From Betaproteobacteria bacterium (lineage in GTDB: Bacteria; Pseudomonadota; Gammaproteobacteria; Burkholderiales; Burkholderiaceae_F): 64,000 bases of DNA. Of the stretch, positions 42,569 through 50,941 are shown in pieces. The stretch spans positions 310,001-374,000 of the forward strand of contig BOKW01000001.1 of NCBI GenBank assembly GCA_016861185.1. The letters run 5' to 3'. The position numbers and the translations under genes were made by a program. How positions within the stretch are numbered: the stretch's first letter is position 1; each line of letters begins with the position of its first letter. The notes under the pieces were generated by a model. That model saw only the letters and a program-made list of their open reading frames with translations. It did no database searches and was not told where the DNA came from.

Positions 42569-42596
42569 GGTCGAACGGGGCGCGGCCGTTTCGACG
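42569..42596 (-). promoter_or_regulatory. ECF42-type promoter for the YCII-VOC unit
   Basis: Minus strand: CGTCGA, 16 bases, TCGACC (-35 right end at 42596, -10 left end at 42569). It agrees with the motif of five other sites in this region. The gene start lies at 42511. Confidence 0.75.
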
Positions 42597-42609
42597 GGTT
42601 CGCGCCGGC

Positions 42610-42867
42610 TCACCCCCCGCTCAGCGCCTGCACGATCAGCAGTTCGTCGTTCGGCGCGAGCGGCGTAGACAACTCGAAGATCGGTTCGCCCCGGACGAAG
42701 AAGCGCATGTGGCGGCGCGTCCGGTCCTGCTCGTCGATCATGCGAAAGCGGATGCCCGGGTATTGACGATCCAGGTCCGCGAGCACTTCGCCGAGCGTCG
42801 CACCTTGCGCTTCGACCCACGCCGCGCGCGTGTAGTCGCGCAAGGGACTCGGGATCAACACCCTCAT
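42610..42867 (-). CDS. MoaD/ThiS-family small sulfur-carrier-like protein
   Basis: 85 aa. Beta-grasp pattern and a C-terminal GG (ALSGG), as needed for thiocarboxylate formation or conjugation. The ATG overlaps the stop of the BNR-repeat gene by 4 bases. Pairing of a MoaD/ThiS-like protein with a BNR-like repeat protein may indicate a partnership, of unknown job. Confidence 0.85.
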   Translation of the reverse strand: MRVLIPSPLRDYTRAAWVEAQGATLGEVLADLDRQYPGIRFRMIDEQDRTRRHMRFFVRGEPIFELSTPLAPNDELLIVQALSGG

Positions 42868-44024
42868 TCGAGCGTCGCGGCTTCGACCGCGTAGATCTCG
42901 GGCAGATGGCGCGCGATACAGGTCCACTTTGCGCCTTCGTCGCGGCTCGCCCAGAGTTCCCCGCTCGTCGTGCCGAAGTAAAGCCCGACCGGATCGCCGC
43001 CGTCCGCGCACATCGCCTGCCGCTTTACGGTCCACCAGCCCTGCTCGGCCGGCAGCCCGTCGTCCAGGCGCTGCCAGGTCTTGCCGCCGTTGCGCGTGAC
43101 GTACGCCGCCGGTTTGCCGTCGGGGCTCGTGCGCGGCCACACGGTCTGGCCGTCCATCGGAAACACCCAGGCGGTGTCGTCGTCGCGCGGATGGACGACC
43201 ATCGGGAAGCCGATGTCGCCGACCTTCTTCGGCATCTTGCGGCCGATGCGCTGCCACGTGTTCGACGGCCGGTCGATCCGATAGATGCCGCAGTGGTTCT
43301 GCTGATACAGCCGATCCGGATTGCTCGGGCAGATGCGGATGCAATGCGGGTCGTGAAAGGTAGGCGTCTTCGGATCGAAGCCTTCGACGACCTCGAGCCC
43401 ATCGATCAGCGTGCGAAACGTCTTGCCGCCGTCGGTCGATTCGTGCACGCCGCCGCCCGACATGCCGAAGTACATGTGCTGGGGATCGCGCGGATCGACG
43501 ATGATCGAATGCAGCTTCGGGCCGTCGGGCGTGCCGTCCTGCACGGTGCCGAACCATTCCAGGTACTGCGGGTCGTCGTTGATGTAGGAGAACGGCGCCC
43601 ACGTGACGCCGCCGTCTTCAGAGCGGAACAGCCCCTGCGGCGACGTGCCCGCGTACCAGACGTTCGGCTCCGATGCGACCGAAGGCGCGAGCCAGAACGT
43701 GTGATCGACCGCGCGGCCGGTGCCGTCCGGCTTCTTGGCGAACGCCGGCGGCTGCGCGGCTTCCTTCCACGTGCGGCCGAAGTCGGTCGAACGAAACACC
43801 GTCGGGCCGAGATGGCCGGTCTTCGCCGCCGCGAGCAGCGTGCGGCCGTCGCGCGGGTCGAGCACCACGTGGTTGACGATGTGCCCGAGAAAGTGCGGGC
43901 CGTCGGCGCGCCAGCTCCGGCGCGCGGTATCGCCGTGGAAGAGCCATGCCCCCTTGCGCGTGGCGACCAACACCACGACCCGCTTCGTCTTCGCCTTGAC
44001 CGCACTCTTGCCTGCGCGCGCCAT
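42864..44024 (-). CDS. BNR/YVTN-like repeat beta-propeller protein
   Basis: 386 aa with repeated Asp-box-like turns (SEDGGVTW, STDGGKTF, TRNGGKTW, SRDEGAKW). It belongs to the exo-sialidase/BNR repeat-like fold found in uncharacterised bacterial proteins. There is no signal peptide at the N-terminus (MARAGKSAVKAKTKR). AAGGAGGAGG precedes the ATG; the ECF42-type promoter ends 31 bases upstream. It is in an operon with the MoaD/ThiS-like gene. Confidence 0.85.
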   Translation of the reverse strand: MARAGKSAVKAKTKRVVVLVATRKGAWLFHGDTARRSWRADGPHFLGHIVNHVVLDPRDGRTLLAAAKTGHLGPTVFRSTDFGRTWKEAAQPPAFAKKPDGTGRAVDHTFWLAPSVASEPNVWYAGTSPQGLFRSEDGGVTWAPFSYINDDPQYLEWFGTVQDGTPDGPKLHSIIVDPRDPQHMYFGMSGGGVHESTDGGKTFRTLIDGLEVVEGFDPKTPTFHDPHCIRICPSNPDRLYQQNHCGIYRIDRPSNTWQRIGRKMPKKVGDIGFPMVVHPRDDDTAWVFPMDGQTVWPRTSPDGKPAAYVTRNGGKTWQRLDDGLPAEQGWWTVKRQAMCADGGDPVGLYFGTTSGELWASRDEGAKWTCIARHLPEIYAVEAATLE

Positions 44025-44055
44025 CGTTTCCTCCTCCTTCGGGTTGATGTCGAAT

Positions 44056-44083
44056 GGTCGAACGGGGCGGCCCGGATTCGACA
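44056..44083 (-). promoter_or_regulatory. ECF42-type promoter for the BNR-MoaD unit
   Basis: Minus strand: TGTCGA (44078-44083), 16 bases, TCGACC (44056-44061). It has full consensus agreement among the local sites and lies just before the BNR-repeat gene. Confidence 0.8.
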
Positions 44084-44090
44084 CGCCTGC

Positions 44091-44598
44091 TCACAGATAC
44101 GCCAGCAACCGGCCGCAAGCGATCGTCCCCAACCACAACAGCAGGGACAGACAGCAGGGACAGCGCCGCCGCGGCCTTGGCGGGCGCGGGTGCCACCGCG
44201 GCGGTATCCCAGCGATCGACCGCGGCGTAGGGGCCGAGGTGGAACGCGAGCGCGTTCGCTCCGGCCAGCCCGATCAGCGCGAGCTTGACCGCGAACGCGG
44301 GGTTGGACCAGAACTCGGTGGCGTGCGCGGTGAACATCATCGCGCCCGAGGCGGCGACGATCGCAAAGCCCGTCAAGGTCCACGGCAGCAGATGGCGTGC
44401 GAGCCCGCGCACCGGCAACGCGCGCGACAGCCCGAGGATGCGCAGGTCGAACATCGCGATCGAACCGACCAGCAGCGCGATGCCTGTGATGTGGACGATC
44501 TCGACGATCGGATACAACCACAGCCACTGCCGCATCGCCGCGGCGAAGGCGGTCGACTCCGGCCAGACCAGCGCAGCCGGGCCGGCGATCTCGTGCAT
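44091..44598 (-). pseudogene. Small membrane protein (CopD/DUF6644-like) broken by a 13-bp tandem duplication
   Basis: Four hydrophobic segments are seen, with WLWLYPIVEIVHITGIALLV, LRILGLSRALPVRGLARHLLPWTLTG and an ALIGLAG stretch. The reading frame shifts after AAAALSLL because TGTCCCTGCTGTC is duplicated in tandem (44139-44163, 12 of 13 matches). Without the extra 13 bases it would end WLGTIACGRLLAYL at 44091. The start overlaps the upstream DUF6152 stop (TGATG). Confidence 0.8.
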
Positions 44599-44945
44599 CA
44601 GCGCAGTTCGACCGTCTTGTCGCCGACGGTGATGCGCTCGGCGCGCATCTCGTCCGGATCGGTGCGATGCGGATAGCCGGCGACCGTCACCGTGGCGCCT
44701 GGCTTGAGCGCCTCGCGCGGCAGTCCGCGGTTCTCCATGCGGTACGGCGGCGCCAGCACCGCGAGCCAGGTCTTGTCGCGCGTCTTCAGCCGCACGAAGC
44801 TGTGCGGATGCTCGTAGCCGGACGCCACGATCGTTCCGGTCAGCGTCAGCGGTTTGCCCGCGTCGTAACCGCTCCAGCCGTGATGCGCGGAAGCGGCCGC
44901 GGCGGCGAACCCGGCGATCGAAGCGACGACATGGCGTGCGCGCAT
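44598..44945 (-). CDS. DUF6152-like secreted protein
   Basis: 115 aa. A signal peptide ends near AAAASAHHGWSGYD, followed by a small beta-rich domain (KPLTLTGTIVASGYEHPHSFVRL, KPGATVTVAGYPHRTDP). Together with the membrane protein it forms a recurrent pair. AAGGAG precedes the ATG. Confidence 0.8.
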   Translation of the reverse strand: MRARHVVASIAGFAAAAASAHHGWSGYDAGKPLTLTGTIVASGYEHPHSFVRLKTRDKTWLAVLAPPYRMENRGLPREALKPGATVTVAGYPHRTDPDEMRAERITVGDKTVELR

Positions 44946-45012
44946 GAGGTTCTCCTTCGCGAAAGCCGGACGCACCGGCCGCGTCGATCATAAGGCGGGG
45001 CCGGTTCGGGCC

Positions 45013-45261
45013 AGCCCGGATGTTTCACGAGGGACGCGGGAGTTGCGCGAGCGGATGCGGGATGCCGGTTGCGCGAGAGGGGCGCAGTCGAATGCCCAGA
45101 GGCATTCGCGAGCACTTGAGCGCAAGCCCGCGCCCGCAGGCGCCGCGCAAACCCGCGTAGCCCCGGCGATCCAACGTGCGTTTCGGCTCGCACCGCGCAA
45201 GTCCCGGCCGAAGCTGAAGAAGCAATGCATGCGGGGGGCGACCTCGTGAAACATCCGGGCT
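45013..45261. repeat. 249-bp element with 20-bp perfect terminal inverted repeats
   Basis: CCTCGTGAAACATCCGGGCT occurs at 45242-45261 and its exact reverse complement at 45013-45032. The 209 bases between carry no convincing gene. It ends 38 bases upstream of a YCII gene. The layout resembles a MITE. A target-site duplication was not recognised. Confidence 0.7.
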
Positions 45262-45299
45262 AGGATCCGATCCTGCTCGCGATGCGGGAGGACCCAGCG

Positions 45300-45698
45300 A
45301 TGAAGTTTCTCTGCCTGATCTGCGCCGAAACGCTGATGGAATGGATGCCCGAATCCGCGCAGGCACAGCACTACGACGAATACCGCGCGTTCACCGAAAC
45401 GATCCGCGCGAGCGGACAACTCGTCAGCGTCAACCGGCTGCTGCCGCCCGATGCCGCGGTGACCGTGCGCGTGCGCAACGGCAGGGTCTCGACCACCGAC
45501 GGACCGTTCGCGGAAACGAAGGAGCATCTCGGCGGCTACTACGTGATCGAGGCCAAGGACATCGACGAGGCGATCCGCATCGCAGCCCGCATCCCCGGCG
45601 CGAAGATCGGCTGCGTCGAATTGCGGCCGATCGCCGAAGACGAAGCGACGGTGCGCGCGATCGGCACCGGCGGGTCAGGAACGCGTTCCGGCATCTAG
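45300..45698 (+). CDS. YCII/DGPF-domain protein
   Basis: 132 aa. MKFLCLICAETLMEWMPE and DGPFAETKEHLGGYYVIEAKDIDEA are the family core. GGGAGGA precedes the ATG. Its 3' end overlaps the 3' end of the convergent YCII gene by 24 bases. No ECF42-type site was seen upstream; the inverted-repeat element lies there instead. Confidence 0.9.
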   Translation: MKFLCLICAETLMEWMPESAQAQHYDEYRAFTETIRASGQLVSVNRLLPPDAAVTVRVRNGRVSTTDGPFAETKEHLGGYYVIEAKDIDEAIRIAARIPGAKIGCVELRPIAEDEATVRAIGTGGSGTRSGI

Positions 45699-46091
45699 CG
45701 AGCGGAAGCGCTCGACCGCCTCGCTCGGGCCGAAGTCCTCCAGCTCGAACAACTGCCGCACTTCGATCTCGCCGTCCTTGCCGTCGATCGCCGGATTGGG
45801 AAAGCGCTTCGTCCATTCGAGCGCCTCCTCGCGCGATTTCGCCCGGATCAGCGTGTAGCCGGCGATCAACTCCTTCGTCTCCGCGAAGGGGCCATCGACG
45901 ACCGTGCGCTTGCCGCCCGAATACCTGATGCGCCAGCCCTTGGCGCTCGGCGTCAGACCCGATGCGTCCAGCAGCAGGCCGGCTTTCGCCAACTCCTCGT
46001 GATAGGTCGCCATCTCGGCGATCAACTGCTCGCTCGGCATGGCACCCGCTTCCGAGTCCATGGTCGCCTTGACGATGATCATGTATCGCAT
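45675..46091 (-). CDS. YCII/DGPF-domain protein
   Basis: 138 aa. DGPFAETKELIAGYTLIRAKSREEA is the core; the N-terminus MRYMIIVKATMDSEAGAMPSEQLIAEM is close to that of the 42074 gene, so they are probably paralogues. It converges with the 45300 gene, overlapping by 24 bases. Confidence 0.9.
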   Translation of the reverse strand: MRYMIIVKATMDSEAGAMPSEQLIAEMATYHEELAKAGLLLDASGLTPSAKGWRIRYSGGKRTVVDGPFAETKELIAGYTLIRAKSREEALEWTKRFPNPAIDGKDGEIEVRQLFELEDFGPSEAVERFRSLDAGTRS

Positions 46092-46146
46092 CGGTCGGTC
46101 TCCTTGAATGTTCGCATTCGTACGCCCCGGTAACTTCTGCCGACCC

Positions 46147-46533
46147 CTACGCCGAACCCGCGACGACGAACAGCCCCAGCACGCAGGCCAGGCTGGCAAA
46201 CTGCGCCGACGTGCGCAGCGTGCTGCGGTCGGTGAGATAGAAGGCGACGTAGGCGGCCCGCACGAGCACCCACATCAGCGCCAACGCGTCCACCCAGATC
46301 TGAGGCGCCCGTGCCAGTTGCGCGATGATCACCGCGGCCGCAAAGCCCGGCAGCGACTCGAAGGCATTCAGATGCGCGTCCCAGGCCCGTTTGGGCAACC
46401 CCTGGATGCGGTTGGGAAAGTCCCGCGGGTTGCGGTTGTCGCGCAACGCTCTCGCCCGGTTCCTGGCGATACCGAAGCAGACGTACGGCATCAGGATCGC
46501 AGCGAAAACGCACCAATTGGCCGTCGTCATCAT
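46147..46533 (-). CDS. MAPEG-family membrane protein
   Basis: 128 aa with four membrane segments and the MAPEG-like PRDFPNRIQGLPKRAWDAHLNAFESLPGFAAAV region. The family includes glutathione- and eicosanoid-related enzymes; bacterial members are uncharacterised. A weak ECF42-like site (TCGACG at -10 but poor -35) is at 46555-46582. Confidence 0.85.
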   Translation of the reverse strand: MMTTANWCVFAAILMPYVCFGIARNRARALRDNRNPRDFPNRIQGLPKRAWDAHLNAFESLPGFAAAVIIAQLARAPQIWVDALALMWVLVRAAYVAFYLTDRSTLRTSAQFASLACVLGLFVVAGSA

Positions 46534-46605
46534 TGCCTTGTCTCCAGCTCGGTGCGTCGAACCGTCCCGCCCGGAGCGAACGTCACCGGGAATCTCACCG
46601 CCGCG

Positions 46606-46743
46606 CTAGGCGTCCATGCGCGATTCGCGAGACGCAGGCAGGCCATCGCCGAAGCGCAGCCGCTGCAGGTCGTGCGCGAGCCACGAGTGGTGCGTGGGCG
46701 GGAAGGCGTTCGGATCGTCGAGGCTGCAGGTCGTCACGTCGAT
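46606..46743 (-). pseudogene. C-terminal fragment of a GFA/DUF636-family protein
   Basis: The last 46 codons read IDVTTCSLDDPNAFPPTHHSWLAHDLQRL..., typical of the end of GFA (glutathione-dependent formaldehyde-activating-like) proteins. The zinc-ligand N-terminal half is missing. Confidence 0.6.
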
Positions 46744-46832
46744 CGCCGCCGGTGCGTCGGCGATGTGTCGGCGGGTCCGGCAGTGGCGGCCATCGTCCGA
46801 ACCAGGCCGTGGCCTCGCGGACCTGCGTGCCG

Positions 46833-47177
46833 CTAGAGCTGCCATAGCCCATGATCGTTGCCACCCGAGAGATAGATGGCGAACGTGCCGCGGCCGGAGA
46901 TTTCCATCGGCGGCACAGCGATCTTGCCGCCTGCCTGAACGACCTCCGCGACGGCCGCTTCAATGTCTTCGACCAGCCAATAGGGTCGTACCACCGGATC
47001 TTCGGTCTCACGCAAGGGCGCGCGTACGCCCAACAGCCCACCACCCGTCAACGGCGCGGTGCGTGCGTTGCCAAGCTCGGGGACAGGATCGCTGAACTGC
47101 ACGTCGTTGGCGGAGGCGTATGCGGCACACACCGCGTCCACGTCCGCAGTCACTATCTCGAGGTAGTGAATCTTCAT
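46833..47177 (-). CDS. VOC-family protein
   Basis: 114 aa. MKIHYLEIVTADVDAVCAAYA and the end NDHGLWQL fit a short glyoxalase-like VOC fold. Metal ligands are not clear. It is isolated between fragments. Confidence 0.85.
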   Translation of the reverse strand: MKIHYLEIVTADVDAVCAAYASANDVQFSDPVPELGNARTAPLTGGGLLGVRAPLRETEDPVVRPYWLVEDIEAAVAEVVQAGGKIAVPPMEISGRGTFAIYLSGGNDHGLWQL

Positions 47178-47414
47178 GGCTCTTCACCTCGCACTTACGA
47201 CGAACCGCACGTTGCGGACTGACGTGTTGGTGGGCCGAGCCGTCGTCCGGTAACGGACGGCGCCGCACTAGCAGCCGCCCTCCCATGCGCCTTCCTGCAT
47301 CGCATCCTCCGCTGCGCGCCGGCGGTCTCGCCCGCCGCACGTGCCCGCTCAGGCCGACCGCGGCGTTGTGACGGCGCCGGATTTCAGCGCTGTTTCGGCG
47401 TCGGGTGATGCGGA

Positions 47415-47924
47415 TTACGAATGAAACATGGGAACCGCCCCCGCGCGTTCGAGGATCACGAGCCGCGCCGGGCGCCGGCCCTGCAGCAGTGAAAGCAGAC
47501 CGCCGACCAGGCGGCCGATCCGATGGTTGCGCCGAACGGGCGCAGGTGCGGCGCGCGGTTCGATCGGAACGAAGCCCCAGCGCGCGTAGCGTGCGGCGCA
47601 CTTGCCGTTCGTGATCATCCACACGCGCCCCTCTTCTTTCGCGAGCAGCGCATCGATCAGCCGCGCCGCGAGACCCTGCCCGCGCGCCTGCGGGTGCACG
47701 ACCAGCGAGCCCAGCTCGCGCGAACCATCGGCGTGTCGCCGCAGTTGAACCGCGCCGACGATGCGGACGCCGTCGCCGGCGACGACGAAGCGGCGCCAGT
47801 CGAGGTCGTTCGGGTTCAGCCGTTCGCTGTGCACCAGCGCCTCGATCTCGCGCTGGTCGTATTCGGTCGCTTCGCGGATGCGCACGGGCGCAAGGCCCGC
47901 GAGCGTGATGTGCTCGAAGGGCAT
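47415..47924 (-). CDS. GNAT-family N-acetyltransferase
   Basis: 169 aa. The acetyl-CoA loop is HPQARGQGLAARLIDALLAKE and FVPIEPRAAP is the C-terminal region. The substrate is unknown. Confidence 0.88.
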   Translation of the reverse strand: MPFEHITLAGLAPVRIREATEYDQREIEALVHSERLNPNDLDWRRFVVAGDGVRIVGAVQLRRHADGSRELGSLVVHPQARGQGLAARLIDALLAKEEGRVWMITNGKCAARYARWGFVPIEPRAAPAPVRRNHRIGRLVGGLLSLLQGRRPARLVILERAGAVPMFHS

Positions 47925-48151
47925 TCAGACTCCGTGGTCGAAGCACTGCACCGCGCGCGACTGCGTGACCGGCACCGATGGCTGCGCGATTCGGTCACGA
48001 CACGGGCCGGCGCGCTCTGGCCGAGATACAGGCGCGACACGATCCCCTGCGAGCAGGCGTGATCGGTCGCGCCGGGCGCGCCGGCAAGCGCCAGCGCAGC
48101 CAGCACGAGTGCGGTGCCCGAAGCCGCTGCGGCAAATGGAAGGTTCGGCAT
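47925..48151 (-). pseudogene. Possible truncated secreted protein (DUF3574-like start)
   Basis: A signal-like start (MPNLPFAAAASGTALVLAALALAGAPGA) and a short RLYLGQSAPARVV stretch hint at a DUF3574-like start, but the reading frame loses similarity after it and runs into the GNAT gene. Called only weakly. Confidence 0.3.
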
Positions 48152-48293
48152 GGTCGCTGCGTCGGGTGCGCAAACGGAACGGCATGTACGCGGCGGCCGA
48201 CGCGCCGGATGCGACGCAACGCTCCGTCCGCGATCAAATCGACGCGCCGTGCATGCAGCGCGTCGGGCGCCTTCGACCTCGTCTCGCGCGCCG

Positions 48294-48782
48294 CTATCCG
48301 GCGTAAGCGCGCTCGAGCCCGGCGATATCGAGCTTCTTCATCTGCAACAGCGCCTGCATGACCCGCTCCGATCGGACCGGATCGGCGCCGCCCAGCAGCC
48401 TGTGCAGCACCGCCGGCACGATCTGCCACGACACGCCGTACCTGTCCTTCAGCCAGCCGCACTGCTGCGCCTCCGGATCGCCGCCGGCGCAGAGCTTGTC
48501 CCAGTAGTGATCCACCTCCGCCTGCGTCGCGCAGTCGACCTGGAACGAAATCGCCTCGTTGAACCTGAACAGCGGCCCGCCGTTCAGCGCGGTGAAGCGC
48601 TGACCGTCGAGTTCGAAGTCCACCGTCATCACGGACCCGGCGGGTCTGCCGTGGATCTCGTGCCCGGCCTCGCCGTAGCGGGCGACCTGCACGATCCGCG
48701 AGTTCGGGAAAATGCCGACGTAGAAGTCGGCGGCCTGCTCGGCCTGGTTGTCGAACCACAGACACGGGGTGATGCGGGGCAT
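48294..48782 (-). CDS. VOC-family protein, PhnB/3-demethylubiquinone-methyltransferase-like
   Basis: 162 aa. MPRITPCLWFDNQAEQAADFYVGIFPNSRI, WDKLCAGGDPEAQQCGWLKDRYGVSWQIVP and the final helix match the PhnB-type group. It is downstream of an ECF42-type motif, 49 bases ahead of the ATG. Confidence 0.9.
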   Translation of the reverse strand: MPRITPCLWFDNQAEQAADFYVGIFPNSRIVQVARYGEAGHEIHGRPAGSVMTVDFELDGQRFTALNGGPLFRFNEAISFQVDCATQAEVDHYWDKLCAGGDPEAQQCGWLKDRYGVSWQIVPAVLHRLLGGADPVRSERVMQALLQMKKLDIAGLERAYAG

Positions 48783-48830
48783 GGGCGGTACCTCCTGGCG
48801 CGTTGCGGGCCTGCCGGGCCCGTGCTTGCT

Positions 48831-48858
48831 GGTCGAACGGGCGGGCCGCGAATCGACA
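48831..48858 (-). promoter_or_regulatory. ECF42-type promoter for the PhnB-like VOC gene
   Basis: Minus strand: TGTCGA (48853-48858), 16 bases, TCGACC (48831-48836). Full match to the local consensus. Confidence 0.8.
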
Positions 48859-48927
48859 GGTCGCTCGCGTCGATTCGGCGCCGGGCCGCTCGACTATATG
48901 CAAGGCCCCACCCGTTCGCCTTACGCC

Positions 48928-49950
48928 ATGAGAGCCCGGTCCGCGATCGGCCTGCTGATCGGTCTGCTGTGTTCGTTCGCGAGTGCTGCGAGCGATCGCC
49001 TGGCCGTCGTCGTGCCCGCGCGCGGCGCGCAACAGCTCGCGGTCGTCGGCGCCGACGGCGCCGGACGCGTGCTGCTGACGAGCGACCCCGGACGGAATCA
49101 GGCGCCGGCCTGGTCGCCCGACGGTCGATCTATCGCCTACGCGCACAGCCGCGGCGCAGCGAGCGTCATCCGCATCGTCAGCGCGGACGGCAAGCGCGAT
49201 CGAACGCTCACGCCGTCCTCCGAAAGCGCGACGCTTCCGGCATGGTCGCCCGACGGCAAACGGATCGCCTACGTGCAAACGGGCGAGCACGGCGGGCGGA
49301 TCGCGATCGTGGAGGTCGACGGCGGCAACCGGCGCGTGCTCACCGCGGGCGACGACACCGCGCCCGTGTGGTCGCCCGATGGGCGACACCTCGCTTTCGT
49401 CGCGCGCCGCGACGGCACGCCGCGCCTTCACGTGATGCGCGCCGACGGCAGCGGCGAGCGGCGCGTGAGCCTTGCCGAAGAGATCGTGCTGCTGCGGCCC
49501 GGCGTCCTGCATCCGGCCTGGTCGCCCGACGGCCGCCGCATCGCCTACGTCGTGCGCGTAGCGCGGGCGGAGCAGCAGATCTCGATCGTCGACGTCGACG
49601 GCGGCGGCCACCGGCGCTTCGGCACGGGCTACGCGCCGGCGTGGTCGCCCGACGGCACGCGACTGGCATTCGTCGTCGCGCGCGTGGGCGACGCGCAGCT
49701 TTACGTCGCCGATGCGGACGGCGCGCAGCCCCGCGCGCTGACGCGCGGCGGCATCAACCTGCTGCCGAGCTGGTCGCCGGACGGCAAGCGCATCGCCTTC
49801 GTCGCATCGCGCGCCGGCGACCTGGCCGGATGGGTGATGAACGCCGACGGCACGGGCGAGCGGCGCGTCGCGGAAGTCGCCGGCGATCTGAGCACGCTGC
49901 CGGTTCTTGCGTGGCGACCGCCGATCGGTCGCTCTGCACGGCCGCCGTGA
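48928..49950 (+). CDS. TolB-like beta-propeller protein
   Basis: 340 aa. A signal peptide (MRARSAIGLLIGLLCSFASAASD) is followed by six repeats of the WSPDG type (for example APAWSPDGRSIAYAH). The family has TolB-like periplasmic propellers, some of which are peptidase-associated. No peptidase domain is present. It is divergent from the VOC gene and its promoter. Confidence 0.88.
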   Translation: MRARSAIGLLIGLLCSFASAASDRLAVVVPARGAQQLAVVGADGAGRVLLTSDPGRNQAPAWSPDGRSIAYAHSRGAASVIRIVSADGKRDRTLTPSSESATLPAWSPDGKRIAYVQTGEHGGRIAIVEVDGGNRRVLTAGDDTAPVWSPDGRHLAFVARRDGTPRLHVMRADGSGERRVSLAEEIVLLRPGVLHPAWSPDGRRIAYVVRVARAEQQISIVDVDGGGHRRFGTGYAPAWSPDGTRLAFVVARVGDAQLYVADADGAQPRALTRGGINLLPSWSPDGKRIAFVASRAGDLAGWVMNADGTGERRVAEVAGDLSTLPVLAWRPPIGRSARPP

Positions 49951-50016
49951 TGTTGTCATCGGGATCCGCGAACCGGGTCGCCCTGGCGCCAGCCGGCGAC
50001 CGACAGCGGCATGCTC

Positions 50017-50433
50017 TCAGCGAGCGCCCGCATCGTCGAGGACGGGCTTGAGGTCGACGATCGGCGTGCCGTCGAGCGCTTCGAGCGCGTCGACGCGCAG
50101 CCGCACGCCGTCGGCGATCTCGAGGATCCGCACGCGGTGGATGCCGATCGGGTTCGGCCGATCCGCGGAGCGCGTGCTGAACACCCCGGTCAGCGGCGCG
50201 CCGGGGTCGTCGCGCGGATGCACGACGCGCGCCTCGCGGTCGGCGCGATCGAGCCAGGTGAGCACGAGCAGTGCCTGGCCGGCCCGCAGATCCCTGGCCG
50301 CGTCGCGAAACCCGGGGTCGAGCTCGAGCCAGGCTTCCGGCGCGTCCTCGTGCTCCTGCTTCGGCGCCTGCTCGCGCCGCTTCAGCGGCGAGCGCACGAC
50401 GCCGATCGGCACCACGCGAAAGGTGACGCTCAC
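50017..50433 (-). CDS. trmO: TsaA/TrmO-like tRNA (N6-threonylcarbamoyladenosine37) methyltransferase
   Basis: 138 aa. VVPIGVVRSPLKRREQAPKQ, LVLTWLDRADREARVV and GVFSTRSADRPNPIGIHRVRI are TrmO/YaeB motifs; the usual protein has about 140 residues plus variable ends. It methylates t6A37 in tRNAs reading ACY codons. A GTG at 50433 is the likely start, 5 bases after the YCII stop. An odd partner for YCII genes; probably a passenger. Confidence 0.8.
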   Translation of the reverse strand: MSVTFRVVPIGVVRSPLKRREQAPKQEHEDAPEAWLELDPGFRDAARDLRAGQALLVLTWLDRADREARVVHPRDDPGAPLTGVFSTRSADRPNPIGIHRVRILEIADGVRLRVDALEALDGTPIVDLKPVLDDAGAR

Positions 50434-50438
50434 TTGCG

Positions 50439-50783
50439 CTATTCCCACACCGGCCGTACTTCGATCGCACCGTGCTGCGCCGCCGGGCAACGCGCGGCCC
50501 AGTCGAGGGCTGCCGCACGGTCCGGCACGTCGATGAGGAAGTAGCCGCCGATCTGCTCCTTCGTTTCCGCATAGGGCCCGTCGATGACGCTGCGTTTGCC
50601 GCCGGGAGCACGCACGGTCGCGGCCTCGGCCGCCGGTCGCAGCCCGTGGTTCGCGAGCAGGACGCCCTCCTTCCGCATTGCCCCGGTCCAGGCGGTGTAA
50701 GCGCCGTGCATCCGGCCCGCCTCCTCCTTGGTCAGGTTCATCATCGCGGCGTAGTCGATGTACTGCAGCAGCAGGAATTTCAT
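50439..50783 (-). CDS. YCII/DGPF-domain protein
   Basis: 114 aa. MKFLLLQYIDYAAMMNLTKEEAGRM and DGPYAETKEQIGGYFLIDVPDRAAALDW; DGPF is here DGPY. It is transcribed from the ECF42-type site at 50832, with trmO downstream. Confidence 0.9.
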   Translation of the reverse strand: MKFLLLQYIDYAAMMNLTKEEAGRMHGAYTAWTGAMRKEGVLLANHGLRPAAEAATVRAPGGKRSVIDGPYAETKEQIGGYFLIDVPDRAAALDWAARCPAAQHGAIEVRPVWE

Positions 50784-50831
50784 CGGTTCGCTCCCTCGTT
50801 GGCAGAGCAGGGATCCGCTCTCGCATCGCTT

Positions 50832-50859
50832 GGTCGATCGGCGCAGGGGCGGATCGACA
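50832..50859 (-). promoter_or_regulatory. ECF42-type promoter for the YCII-trmO unit
   Basis: Minus strand: TGTCGA (50854-50859), 16 bases, TCGACC (50832-50837). Full match to the local consensus; the ATG of the YCII gene is 48 bases downstream. Confidence 0.8.
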
Positions 50860-50941
50860 TCGGCCCGCAAGGGGCGCACCTGCGGATTGCCTGGATGCAA
50901 GCCGGCGTCGCGGCAGCCGGCGGATATCGCGGCGACGGCGC

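Noticed and set aside
46092..46146. ECF42-type site upstream of the 46091 YCII gene
   Set aside because: The best alignment needs a 17-base spacer and lacks the TCGAC core.
47212..47270. Hairpin CGTCCG-GTAA-CGGACG as a terminator
   Set aside because: A short 6-bp stem without a T-run, and no gene ends just before it.
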